A stretch of 64,000 nt of DNA, from assembly GCA_033762815.1 (NCBI GenBank), contig JANRLF010000002.1, positions 62,001 through 126,000 of the forward strand. The letters are read 5' to 3'. Positions 35,587 through 43,552 of the stretch are shown here, piece after piece; the stretch's first letter is position 1, and every line of letters begins with the position of its first letter. Made by a program: the position numbers and the translations under genes. The DNA comes from JANRLF01 sp033762815. Lineage in GTDB: Bacteria; Bacteroidota; Bacteroidia; Chitinophagales; CAIOSU01. A model generated the notes under the pieces. It searched no databases. It was not told the DNA's origin and saw only the letters and a program-made list of their open reading frames with translations.

Positions 35587-35620
35587 AAAAAAAAACCGGC
35601 CCAAGCGCCGGTTTTTTTTT
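35587..35620. terminator. Bidirectional intrinsic terminator between sucC and the small coiled-coil gene
   Basis: AAACCGGC pairs with GCCGGTTT around a six-base loop, with a run of nine A before and nine T after. It therefore works as a U-tract terminator on both strands. It ends sucC from the left and the small minus-strand gene from the right. Confidence 0.93.
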
Positions 35621-35638
35621 ATGGAATTTTTTCTGGAG

Positions 35639-35893
35639 TTATTTCAAATAGGCACTCATAATGGCAAAGATAATGCCTGACAATACGCCAATAGTACCCA
35701 CCCAAAAAATGAACATCCATTTGATGATGTCAGCTTTGGTTTGAGCTAAGTCCTCTTTGGTGGCAAGGTACTGTTTAGCCTCGTCAAATTTCTTGTCGAC
35801 CCTGTTTTCTAAAATATTGATGAAGGCCTCAGCTTCTTTTTCACCGAGCTTGGCCTTTAGCATCTCATACAGTTTTATCTCCGATACTACCAT
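35639..35893 (-). CDS. Small coiled-coil membrane protein
   Basis: An 84-residue protein: an N-terminal helical, charged region (KLYEMLKAKLGEKEAEAFINILE) is followed by a coiled coil (RVDKKFDEAKQYLATKEDLAQTK) and one C-terminal membrane helix (IKWMFIFWVGTIGVLSGIIFAI). This layout (LGEKEAE.., LATKEDLAxTKA.., WMFIFWVG) is common among short Bacteroidota proteins related to DUF1640/CCDC90-like coiled-coil proteins. Function is unknown. ATG start, with its own shared terminator downstream. Confidence 0.75.
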   Translation of the reverse strand: MVVSEIKLYEMLKAKLGEKEAEAFINILENRVDKKFDEAKQYLATKEDLAQTKADIIKWMFIFWVGTIGVLSGIIFAIMSAYLK

Positions 35894-35959
35894 TTTTCAA
35901 ATATAACCCATTATTCACTTTAACACAATGGATGGGAAATAAGGTTCAAAAGTTAATTA

Positions 35960-36826
35960 TCAAAACTTATACCCACTAAATTCGGTCGTGAACTCATTTT
36001 CTGCGAAACTAGGATTCACCACTACGTTGTGGAATTCATAACGCTCGAATTGGCCAATATCATCAAACATAGTTTGAACTATAGGCATATAGGTTTGCTT
36101 ATCGATAAGCAAAGTAGTTTTCTTGGCATAAGAAGTGGGAATTTTAATCTTCATACCCTCTTTTAGAGAAAAGACATCAGGTACCACGTCCTTATTTTTT
36201 TCTACTATCAAATAACCACAAATGTGATTCTTCTGTTCAAGGCTAGCAATAGATTCACCTGCTTTCACAACGTAATCGACATACTTGAAAGTAGGGTCAG
36301 TAATGGTTACTTTATAGCAAGTACGATTTTGCCAAACAAACTCCCCTTCGTACTTAAACAAGGTTTCAAACTGGCCAGGTGCTTCGGTATCTGCTTTTTT
36401 TACAGCACGTGAAATAATTTGGCCTAAAAAGCTAAATCCAGAATTAAGTATGGTATGATGTTGATCTTTACGCATTTGCTTGCCATAAGGATCCAAAGTA
36501 ACATTTGGTAACATTTTGCCAGGATTGACCTTCGCTTTTTTGCCCCATATCGCTTCGTTATACAATATCTCTACACCTTTATTGGGTTCAGCTTTGCTTA
36601 GCAGATACAATTTCAAAGGACTAACGCTAAGTTTACAATCAACATCATTGAATACATCTTTACCATTCATGCGCTCCCAACTCTTTAGAGTAAACTTGAG
36701 GGTTTTGGCGGCACTTATGCGGCTCACCATGGTATTCATAATGTCGCGGGAAGTAATTGCGGTGCTATCAGCAAAGGTAATGTAGGCACCCAATAGCAAA
36801 AATGCCAGTAGTAGTATTCTTTTCAT
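35960..36826 (-). CDS. DUF1571 exported protein with LysM-like insert
   Basis: A 288-residue exported protein: signal peptide 1-19 (ending ITFAD). The DUF1571 region, related in layout to LolA/LppX-type lipid-binding folds, spans ~25-180 (RISAAKTLKFTLKSWERMNGK, VSPLKLYLLSK, GVEILYN) and resumes at ~237-288 (TTLLIDKQTYMPIVQTMFDDIGQFERYEF). Between the two parts, residues ~185-230 read like a LysM peptidoglycan-binding motif: start YVVKAGESIASL, end LKEGMKIKIP. The start at 36826 (ATG) is preferred over an upstream TTG, which would place 11 extra residues before the signal peptide. Function is unknown. Confidence 0.72.
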   Translation of the reverse strand: MKRILLLAFLLLGAYITFADSTAITSRDIMNTMVSRISAAKTLKFTLKSWERMNGKDVFNDVDCKLSVSPLKLYLLSKAEPNKGVEILYNEAIWGKKAKVNPGKMLPNVTLDPYGKQMRKDQHHTILNSGFSFLGQIISRAVKKADTEAPGQFETLFKYEGEFVWQNRTCYKVTITDPTFKYVDYVVKAGESIASLEQKNHICGYLIVEKNKDVVPDVFSLKEGMKIKIPTSYAKKTTLLIDKQTYMPIVQTMFDDIGQFERYEFHNVVVNPSFAENEFTTEFSGYKF

Positions 36827-36887
36827 AATTAAAACAACAGGTTTGGAAATTTTGCACAAATATCGGCAAAATATATGCCCTTACCTA

Positions 36888-37379
36888 TTATTTGTAAGGT
36901 ATGCCTACTTTTTTATAGATGAAATGTAGCAGCCATGCTGGGCCAATAAGCAGAAACTGTAGGTCTTTGAAGAAGGAAGGTTTTTTTCCTTCAATATTGT
37001 GACCGATGAATTGAAAGATCCAAGCGCCCACAAAAATGGCCAAACTCACTAAAAAATGATACAGTCCATTATGATCAAGTGCCGTGTTAATGGCGTAATT
37101 GCCCATAATTATAAGGGCTGCTATAATGATGAAACCAAAAAACAAAGGCACCGACAACCTAATGTAAAACAATAGGGCCAACACCATCAAAATACTGCCC
37201 ACATTCAACACAGGCCCTATCACTGGCACGCTAGCAAAAGCTTCGGGTACAGGTATGCTCCACAATGCACCTACTAGGCTGAACATGATTAGGGGGATAC
37301 AAATCCAGTGAATGGCTTTATTGGTCTTGTTGGTATGGCTCTCACCATATTCATTCAACCATTGGTCTATTGTTTTCAT
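36888..37379 (-). CDS. Mpo1/DUF962-family membrane protein
   Basis: A 163-residue protein with four hydrophobic helices. The DUF962 signature is clear: MKTIDQWLNEYGESHTNKTNKAIHWICIPLI, with the conserved YxxxHxNxxNxxxHxxxxP pattern; then a central NYAIN..., a GAWIFQFIGHNIEGKKPS motif with GHxxxE.kxP, and PAWLLHF. Yeast Mpo1 is an Fe-dependent dioxygenase acting on 2-hydroxy fatty acids; bacterial homologues are presumed similar. The ATG at 37379 is used because it begins the conserved motif; a TTG upstream would add 13 residues. Confidence 0.85.
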   Translation of the reverse strand: MKTIDQWLNEYGESHTNKTNKAIHWICIPLIMFSLVGALWSIPVPEAFASVPVIGPVLNVGSILMVLALLFYIRLSVPLFFGFIIIAALIIMGNYAINTALDHNGLYHFLVSLAIFVGAWIFQFIGHNIEGKKPSFFKDLQFLLIGPAWLLHFIYKKVGIPYK

Positions 37380-37406
37380 GTCTATTTGATTTACAGGGTG
37401 TTCATA

Positions 37407-37436
37407 CAAATTTAACAATTGAATTGATTCGACAAA
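37407..37436 (-). promoter_or_regulatory. Candidate promoter for the Mpo1-like gene
   Basis: On the minus strand TTTG (37436-37433), an 18-bp spacer and an exact TAAATTTG (37414-37407) form the best complete Bacteroidota-type promoter I found in the window. The expected start point is about 20 bp before the ATG at 37379. Confidence 0.55.
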
Positions 37437-37524
37437 AGTTTACATAAAAACCAAAAGAACAAAGGAAGATGATTTTAATCAGCTAAATTATTTGGTTTTA
37501 CTAATAAAATTAGTAAATTGTGGT

Positions 37525-38595
37525 ATGGCAACGCTAAACGATGAATACAAACATGGCAGGGGGGCGCAGTACAATCCTTCAAATAAATTTTTGAAAAATT
37601 CCTTTGTAAAGGAGCATTGGGATGGTATTGATGAGGAAGAAATATTTAGGAACAAGCAAACAAAGTTTATTTATGAAAAGCCGAAAACTTTGGTGAACAA
37701 AGTTGACAGCCCTGACGTGGGCCCGGCATATTCCATGAATCCGTACCAAGGCTGCGAGCACGGCTGCATTTATTGCTATGCACGCAATACCCATGAGTAT
37801 TATGGCTATAGTGCGGGGCTTGATTTTGAAAGCAGGATTATCGTAAAAGAAAATGCCCCGGTACTGCTGGAGCAATTTTTAAGAAAAAAGAATTACCAGC
37901 CAGAGCCAATAATGTTGTCGGGCAATACGGATTGTTACCAACCAATAGAACGTAAGATGGGCATTACCAGAAAGCTGCTGGAGGTGTTGCTGGAGTTTAA
38001 GCACCCGGTAGGCATTATTACTAAGAACTACAATGTGGTAAGGGATATCGATTTGTTGCAGGAACTGACAAAGCTGGGCTTGGTGGTAGTGAATATCTCC
38101 ATCACTTCACTGAACAATGAATTGCACAATAAAATGGAGCCACGCACCGCTGCCCCCGCCAAACGCTTGAAAGCCGTAAAGGCACTTGCAGATGCCGGCA
38201 TACCAGTAAGGATTATGAATGCCCCCATCATACCGGGGTTAAATGACAAGGAGATTCCGGAGGTGTTGAAACGGAGTTCGGAAAATGGGGCTCTAGGTGC
38301 TGGATATACCATGGTAAGGCTGAATGGCGCCATTGGACCCATTTTTCATGATTGGATACATAAGGCCTATCCTTTAAAGGCAGATAAAGTATTGAATACC
38401 ATTGGCTATACCCACAATGGTAAGTTGAACGATAGCCGATTCGGGGTGCGCATGCGCGGTGAGGGCAACCATGCGGAAATGGTGGCTCAACTCTTTCAAA
38501 TAGCCCGAGATAAGTATTTTAAGGATAAGGTAGTGCCAACCTTAAGGGCGGACCTATTCAAACCGCCACCCATAGGACAGTTGGAATTATTTTGA
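37525..38595 (+). CDS. PA0069/Rv2578c-type radical SAM protein
   Basis: A 356-residue radical SAM enzyme. The [4Fe-4S]-binding motif is C77xxxC81xxC84 (GCEHGCIYCYAR), preceded by the family's GPAYSMNPYQG. Later segments LSGNTDCYQPIERKMGITRKLLE and ITKNYNVVRDIDLL are typical of the PA0069 family, which is related to spore photoproduct lyase but of unknown function; some members are regarded as DNA-related. The ATG at 37525 is used; an earlier TTG/GTG region adds residues unlike the family. It converges with accC, 22 bp between stops. Confidence 0.88.
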   Translation: MATLNDEYKHGRGAQYNPSNKFLKNSFVKEHWDGIDEEEIFRNKQTKFIYEKPKTLVNKVDSPDVGPAYSMNPYQGCEHGCIYCYARNTHEYYGYSAGLDFESRIIVKENAPVLLEQFLRKKNYQPEPIMLSGNTDCYQPIERKMGITRKLLEVLLEFKHPVGIITKNYNVVRDIDLLQELTKLGLVVVNISITSLNNELHNKMEPRTAAPAKRLKAVKALADAGIPVRIMNAPIIPGLNDKEIPEVLKRSSENGALGAGYTMVRLNGAIGPIFHDWIHKAYPLKADKVLNTIGYTHNGKLNDSRFGVRMRGEGNHAEMVAQLFQIARDKYFKDKVVPTLRADLFKPPPIGQLELF

Positions 38596-38617
38596 TAACT
38601 ACTGACTTTGCCAATAC

Positions 38618-40102
38618 TCAAATTGCGCGGCGCTTTTTCCATTTGCTTCCGCTGCTTTTGGTATCAACCGTATTGACCTGTGCCTTCACCTTACTTTTAA
38701 CCAAGGTAGTAGCAAACAATGCAGCTATGAGGGCTTCATCTTCGTTTGCGGTATTCAACAATGAGGGTTGGAAATATTGCTCGACGAATTTGGTACTGAA
38801 GTTGCCACTGGTAAAGGCTGTATGCCCCATCACAAAGCGTCCAAAAGAGAGGGTGTTTTTGATACCGACAATGTCATATTCATCTATTGCCCTTTTCATG
38901 CGTTCTATCGCTTGTGTTCTGTCCGCGGCATGCACCGCTAGCTTAGCAATCATAGGGTCATAATAAATGGGGATGTCCATGCCCTGTTCAAAGCCATCAT
39001 CCACCCTTATGCCAGGTCCATTGGGGCGGCGATAAGTGGTCAAGCGGCCAATGTCAGGCAGAAAGTTATTGGCTGGGTCTTCAGCATACACCCGCAATTC
39101 AATGGCGTGCCCATTTATTTTTAGGTCTTCCTGGCTGAACGAGAGTTGCTCCCCACGGGCTACTTTGATTTGCTCCTTCACTAAATCGATGCCCGTAATC
39201 AATTCCGTGACTGGATGCTCCACCTGCAAGCGGGTGTTCATTTCCAGAAAATAGTAATTCAGGTTCTCGTCCACCAAGAACTCTACTGTGCCGGCACCGC
39301 TATAGTTGCAGGCCTTGGCCACCATCACGGCACTTTGACCCATTTTCTCCCTTATCTCCGGTGTAAGCACGGAGGAGGGGGCTTCTTCCACCACTTTTTG
39401 GTGCCTTCGTTGAATGGAGCATTCCCTTTCAAAGAGGTGCACAACGTTGCCATGATTGTCAGCCAACACCTGTATTTCAATATGGCGTGGGGAGGTCACA
39501 TATTTCTCGATAAATACCGCTCCATCGCCAAAAGCCGCCAAAGCTTCGCTGGCGGCGCGGTTCATTTGCTCTTCAAACTCTTCTTCGTTTTGTACGATGC
39601 GCATGCCCTTTCCCCCACCACCAGCCGCGGCTTTTAGTAATACCGGAAAACCGACTTCCGCAGCCCTTGCCTTAGCCTGTGCCACGTCGCTGATGGCTGT
39701 TTCCGTACCTGGCACCATCGGGATATGATATTGAAGGGCAGCATTTTTAGCTGATAGTTTATTGCCCATCAATTCAATGGAATAGGAGGAGGGACCAATA
39801 AAAATAAGCCCGGCCTTTTCCACACTAGCTGCAAAAGCGGCATTTTCTGAAAGGAATCCGTAGCCTGGATGAATGGCATCAGCACCTGTACGCTTGGCTG
39901 CTTCAATAATTTTATCGCCCAATAGATACGATTGGTTGCTGGGGGGCGGGCCTAACAATACCGCTTCATCAGCATACAGCACATGTGGGGCCTTTCTGTC
40001 TGCTTCGGAATATACCGCTACGCATTGAATGCCCATTTCCTTTGCCGAGCGCATAATACGTAGGGCGATTTCACCACGATTGGCTACCAATATTTTTTTC
40101 AT
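38618..40102 (-). CDS. accC: Biotin carboxylase subunit of an acyl-CoA carboxylase
   Basis: A 494-residue ATP-grasp enzyme that carboxylates biotin on its carrier protein, serving acetyl-CoA or propionyl-CoA carboxylase. Landmarks: KKILVANRGEIALRIMR start, DAIHPGYGFLSEN, the glycine-rich ATP loop GGGGKGM (161-167), ECSIQRRHQKVVEEAPS, EMNTRLQVEHPVTE and the DPMIAKLAVHA segment. It is ~45 residues longer than E. coli AccC, with a lysine-rich tail, as in the acyl-CoA carboxylase forms common in Bacteroidota. No carboxyltransferase or biotin carrier gene is adjacent, so whether it serves acetyl- or propionyl-CoA is undecided. The ATG at 40102 is preferred to a TTG three codons upstream. Confidence 0.93.
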   Translation of the reverse strand: MKKILVANRGEIALRIMRSAKEMGIQCVAVYSEADRKAPHVLYADEAVLLGPPPSNQSYLLGDKIIEAAKRTGADAIHPGYGFLSENAAFAASVEKAGLIFIGPSSYSIELMGNKLSAKNAALQYHIPMVPGTETAISDVAQAKARAAEVGFPVLLKAAAGGGGKGMRIVQNEEEFEEQMNRAASEALAAFGDGAVFIEKYVTSPRHIEIQVLADNHGNVVHLFERECSIQRRHQKVVEEAPSSVLTPEIREKMGQSAVMVAKACNYSGAGTVEFLVDENLNYYFLEMNTRLQVEHPVTELITGIDLVKEQIKVARGEQLSFSQEDLKINGHAIELRVYAEDPANNFLPDIGRLTTYRRPNGPGIRVDDGFEQGMDIPIYYDPMIAKLAVHAADRTQAIERMKRAIDEYDIVGIKNTLSFGRFVMGHTAFTSGNFSTKFVEQYFQPSLLNTANEDEALIAALFATTLVKSKVKAQVNTVDTKSSGSKWKKRRAI

Positions 40103-40145
40103 GCCTAGCAATTTATTGGGCTAAAATAGTAATTAGGCACGGAAG

Positions 40146-41054
40146 TTAGCGCCAGCGGGCACATTTGATTCGGCCTGTGCTGCTGGTCAGTTTAAAACTG
40201 AGGGAAATTCCCATGGTCCAGTAACCATCTTTATCGCCTGGGTCGCCCCGTTGCTCGCCTGGTGCGGTTATGCGGCCGTAGTATTCTTCCCCTATCACTT
40301 CATCGGCGCGCATGGCAATAGCAGCTGTTAAATCATCTAAATCTTTCGGGTCAGCATACACGGTACTTACGTCGTCCAAATAATCAGTCCCGACAAATGT
40401 GTAGCCGAAGAAATACTGCAGATTCACATGATCCGTCAAATTAGCCTTGATACCCAAACGAACTGGAGCAGCCCAAACGGTCCGAGCATATTTAGGGCTA
40501 TAGCCCGGCCTGCCTTGTCCTTCGGTGCCCAATGGCTGCAAGGAATACCATTTGCCTTCATAGTTGGCTTTAGGATTGAAATATACTACCCCTACGCCCC
40601 CGGAAATGTAAGGCGTCCATCGATGCTTGTCTAGTTTAAAGGGCTGGTACTTTTTGGCATGAACATCAAAATGTGCAGCGGCTTCTACTACGTCAGTCCT
40701 GAAACTTAAGTTGCGGATATAGCGATACCAGCCATTGCTTTTAGGCGTTTTGTCTTTTACGAACCTATCAGCCCCTTCCACGCGGTAATAGGTAACTGAG
40801 GCCTCAATAGCGGTAAAATAGGAGAAAGTATATCGGTAGTAAAGCCCAAAACCGGCATTGATGGAAGACAAGTCTATGATATACTGGTTGTTGATATCGC
40901 TCCTTTGTTGATTAAATACCAAAAGGGCGCCCGCTTCGTGAACAGGTGTGAATACCAGCCTATTGCTTTTGGCAAAACTATATTGGGCAATAACATTGCT
41001 ATTGATGCCCATCAACAACAATAATGTACAACATAGATACTTGAATGTATTCAC
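40146..41054 (-). CDS. DUF6089-family outer-membrane beta-barrel protein
   Basis: A 302-residue exported protein with a signal peptide (ends NVIAQY, ~24). The rest is aromatic-rich alternating strands (GFGLYYRYTFSYFTAIEASVTYYRVEG, YISGGVGVVYFNP, HVNLQYFFGYTFVGTDYLDDVSTVY) ending with a SLSFKL strand and a short RIKCARWR tail, characteristic of DUF6089. It is expected in the outer membrane; role unknown. The start is GTG, with an in-frame stop four codons upstream. An exact TAATTTTG box lies 33 bp upstream. Confidence 0.82.
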   Translation of the reverse strand: MNTFKYLCCTLLLLMGINSNVIAQYSFAKSNRLVFTPVHEAGALLVFNQQRSDINNQYIIDLSSINAGFGLYYRYTFSYFTAIEASVTYYRVEGADRFVKDKTPKSNGWYRYIRNLSFRTDVVEAAAHFDVHAKKYQPFKLDKHRWTPYISGGVGVVYFNPKANYEGKWYSLQPLGTEGQGRPGYSPKYARTVWAAPVRLGIKANLTDHVNLQYFFGYTFVGTDYLDDVSTVYADPKDLDDLTAAIAMRADEVIGEEYYGRITAPGEQRGDPGDKDGYWTMGISLSFKLTSSTGRIKCARWR

Positions 41055-41086
41055 CCTTGTGGTTTAATTTATAACTACCACGAAAA

Positions 41087-41094
41087 CAAAATTA
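41087..41094 (-). promoter_or_regulatory. Candidate -7 box for the DUF6089 gene
   Basis: The minus strand reads TAATTTTG, an exact TAnnTTTG match 33 bp before the GTG start. A TTTG lies 14 bp upstream (41112-41109), closer than the usual 17-23 bp spacing. Confidence 0.4.
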
Positions 41095-41136
41095 GTGCCT
41101 TTAGCCGTCAAAATATAATTGAGGATAAATAATATG

Positions 41137-42345
41137 TTATAAGCCATCCATTGCCTGTTGTAGGTCGGCTATGATATCTTCCACATTTTCAAGCCCTACA
41201 GACAGACGAATTAAACCATCGGTTATACCATATTGCAACCTCTGCTCCAAAGGTACATTGCTATGGGTCATGGAAGCAGGGTGTTGAATAAGGGTATCCA
41301 CCGTACCAATGGAGGCGGTGAGAATACAAAGTTTTACTTTATCCATCATTCGGATACCCGCCTGTAAGCCACCTTTCAATTCAAAACTCATGGTGCTCAC
41401 AAAGTGGCGCATTTGGCGTTTGGCTAGTTCATGGTCAGGGTGGGAGGGCAGGCTATTGTGATTAACCCTTGCCACTGCCGTATGTTTTTCCAAATAAGCA
41501 GCTACCTTATTGGCATTTTCACAATGCTTTTCCATTCTCAAAACCAATGTTTTAATGCCATTGTTTAAAAGAAAAGCATCAAATGGACTTGCGGTACCCC
41601 CCAACAGTTTTCGCATGCGCCAAACTTCCTTTTCCATGTGCTGGCGGTCAAGGCCTACTACCATACCCCCTAGGGCTGTACCGTGGCCGTTCAGAAATTT
41701 GGTGGTAGAGTGTAAGATATAATCGATACCAAATCGGAAAGGCTGTTGCAAGTAAGGAGTAGCAAAAGTATTGTCAATAGCGGTAATGATATGATGCTGC
41801 TTGGCAAGAATGGCCAATGCTTCCAAGTCATAACATTCAAGGGTAGGATTGTTCGGGCTTTCCAAATACAACAGTTTGATATTTCCGTTGCTTTGCAACA
41901 AATCCGCTACTTTATTGAGGTCTTTTAAGTCGGCATAGATAATGGACACTCCCGTTCCTGCTATGACATTGTAAAGTAATTCCGTAGTGGTACCGTACAG
42001 ATTGCCTTGGGTAAGAATGGCATCCCCTGGTTTCAATTTTAAGGAGAGGATAAAACTGCTAATGGCAGCCATGCCTGAACTGAACAACAAGGCTTTGGGC
42101 TTTAAGTCGAGACCAAAGGCTTCGAGAGCGGCTACTTTTTCTTCGATAAGGGTATAAGAGGGATTATCCCAACGACTATAGATATAAGCCTGCTCTTTGC
42201 CTTGGAAAACATCCATTGCTTTCTCTGCACTTTCATATACAAAGGTGGAAGTGGCATATATGGGTGGCAAATGGGGCCTCACGCCACTTTCTAAGCCAAA
42301 ATGGTCTTGTATGCACAGGGTTTCAAAGCCTTTGTTATGCGTCAT
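41137..42345 (-). CDS. Cys/Met-metabolism PLP enzyme (methionine gamma-lyase/cystathionine gamma-synthase type)
   Basis: A 402-residue PLP-dependent enzyme of the gamma-family. K216 in LHSTTKFLNGH is the Schiff-base lysine; D191 in AIDNTFATPYLQQP contacts the pyridine nitrogen; SSGMAAISSF, YIYSRWDNPS and LYGTTTELL are family segments binding the phosphate and substrate. SIGTVDTLIQHPASMTHSNVP is the C-terminal carboxylate-binding region. Members include cystathionine gamma-synthase/lyase and methionine gamma-lyase; the sequence alone does not settle which. Monocistronic, ATG start. Confidence 0.88.
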   Translation of the reverse strand: MTHNKGFETLCIQDHFGLESGVRPHLPPIYATSTFVYESAEKAMDVFQGKEQAYIYSRWDNPSYTLIEEKVAALEAFGLDLKPKALLFSSGMAAISSFILSLKLKPGDAILTQGNLYGTTTELLYNVIAGTGVSIIYADLKDLNKVADLLQSNGNIKLLYLESPNNPTLECYDLEALAILAKQHHIITAIDNTFATPYLQQPFRFGIDYILHSTTKFLNGHGTALGGMVVGLDRQHMEKEVWRMRKLLGGTASPFDAFLLNNGIKTLVLRMEKHCENANKVAAYLEKHTAVARVNHNSLPSHPDHELAKRQMRHFVSTMSFELKGGLQAGIRMMDKVKLCILTASIGTVDTLIQHPASMTHSNVPLEQRLQYGITDGLIRLSVGLENVEDIIADLQQAMDGL

Positions 42346-42427
42346 AAAGGGAAGGGTATTTTTTCGTGCAATTTACATTTTATCGAAGGCATTTGAGCTT
42401 AATTCTTAAATTAGCAAAGCTGAAAAA

Positions 42428-42502
42428 GCGCTGTTAGCTCAGTTGGTTCAGAGCATTACCTTGACAGGGTAGGGGTCACTGGTTCGAATCCAGTACAGCG
42501 CA
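42428..42502 (+). tRNA. tRNA-Val (anticodon GAC)
   Basis: A complete cloverleaf can be drawn: acceptor GCGCTGT/ACAGCGC, D-stem GCTC/GAGC, anticodon stem TTACC/GGTAG with loop TTGACAG (anticodon GAC at 42463-42465), five-base variable loop, and T-arm ACTGG-TTCGAAT-CCAGT. The discriminator is A42502; CCA is not encoded. It precedes pfkA by 63 bp on the same strand. Confidence 0.96.
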
Positions 42503-42565
42503 CAACAACACTTTTGTTTCGAAGTCTTTTTTATAGGCTTTAAAGGTGCTCATACATAACGTACC

Positions 42566-43552
42566 ATGGGAAAGATAAGGCGCATAGGGGTTTTTACCTC
42601 AGGAGGAGATTCACCGGGCATGAATGCCGCCATTAGGGCCGTAGTACGTACGGGGCTGCATCATGGTTTGGAGGTGATGGGCATTATGCGGGGTTACCAG
42701 GGCATGATAGAGGACGATATTATCCCCCTGCCCACTTCGGCAGTAAGCAATATTGTGCAAAGGGGCGGAACGATATTGAAATCGGCCCGCAGCAAAGAGT
42801 TTATGACGGCTGAAGGACGGCAAAAGGCCTACAATAATCTACAAAAGAACAAAATAGATGCCGTCGTTGCCATTGGCGGCGATGGTACCTTCAAAGGGGC
42901 ATTGGAGTTTACCAACCAATATCAGGACATACAGATGATTGGGCTGCCAGGCACTATAGATAACGACCTATATGGCACTGATTTCTGTATAGGCTATGAT
43001 ACCGCTATCAATACCGCTATGGAGGCTATTGATAAGATAAGGGACACCGCCGCCTCGCACGATAGATTGTTTTTTGTGGAGGTAATGGGCCGTGATGCGG
43101 GTTTCATAGCCTTGCGCAGTGGGCTTGGCGGAGGAGCAGAAGCGGTTTTGGTGCCTGAGTATGAAACGGATATTGATGCCTTGATTGCAAAATTGGATAA
43201 AGGCAAGCATGGCAAAAAGACTTCCAGCATAGTGGTGGTTGCAGAAGGCGACGATGCGGGCGGAGCTTTCGAAATTGCCGCATTGGTAAAACAGAAGCTA
43301 GATTATTACGATATCAAAATAACCGTATTGGGGCATGTGCAGCGTGGAGGAAACCCTACCTGTATGGACAGGGTTTTGGCCAGTCGTCTGGGTGCCGCTG
43401 CAGTAAAGGCGCTATTGGAAGGGCAGAATAGGGTAATGGCTGGCGTTATTCATAAAGACGTGGTATTCACTCCTTTCGAGAAGGCGGTAAAGCACCATGT
43501 GGAAATGAACATGGATTTATTGAACCTGGTAGATATACTTTCCCATTCATGA
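42566..43552 (+). CDS. pfkA: ATP-dependent 6-phosphofructokinase
   Basis: A 328-residue glycolytic enzyme phosphorylating fructose-6-phosphate. TSGGDSPGMNAAIR (11-24) is the nucleotide site, GGDGT (104-108) has the Gly typical of ATP-dependent enzymes, and PGTIDND (128-134) rather than PKTIDND also argues for ATP over pyrophosphate as donor. EVMGRDAGFIALRSGL, RGGNPTCMDR and the N-terminal allosteric-site residues are present. Length is normal for bacterial PfkA. The stop overlaps the pyrC start (ATGA), so the two are coupled. Confidence 0.96.
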   Translation: MGKIRRIGVFTSGGDSPGMNAAIRAVVRTGLHHGLEVMGIMRGYQGMIEDDIIPLPTSAVSNIVQRGGTILKSARSKEFMTAEGRQKAYNNLQKNKIDAVVAIGGDGTFKGALEFTNQYQDIQMIGLPGTIDNDLYGTDFCIGYDTAINTAMEAIDKIRDTAASHDRLFFVEVMGRDAGFIALRSGLGGGAEAVLVPEYETDIDALIAKLDKGKHGKKTSSIVVVAEGDDAGGAFEIAALVKQKLDYYDIKITVLGHVQRGGNPTCMDRVLASRLGAAAVKALLEGQNRVMAGVIHKDVVFTPFEKAVKHHVEMNMDLLNLVDILSHS

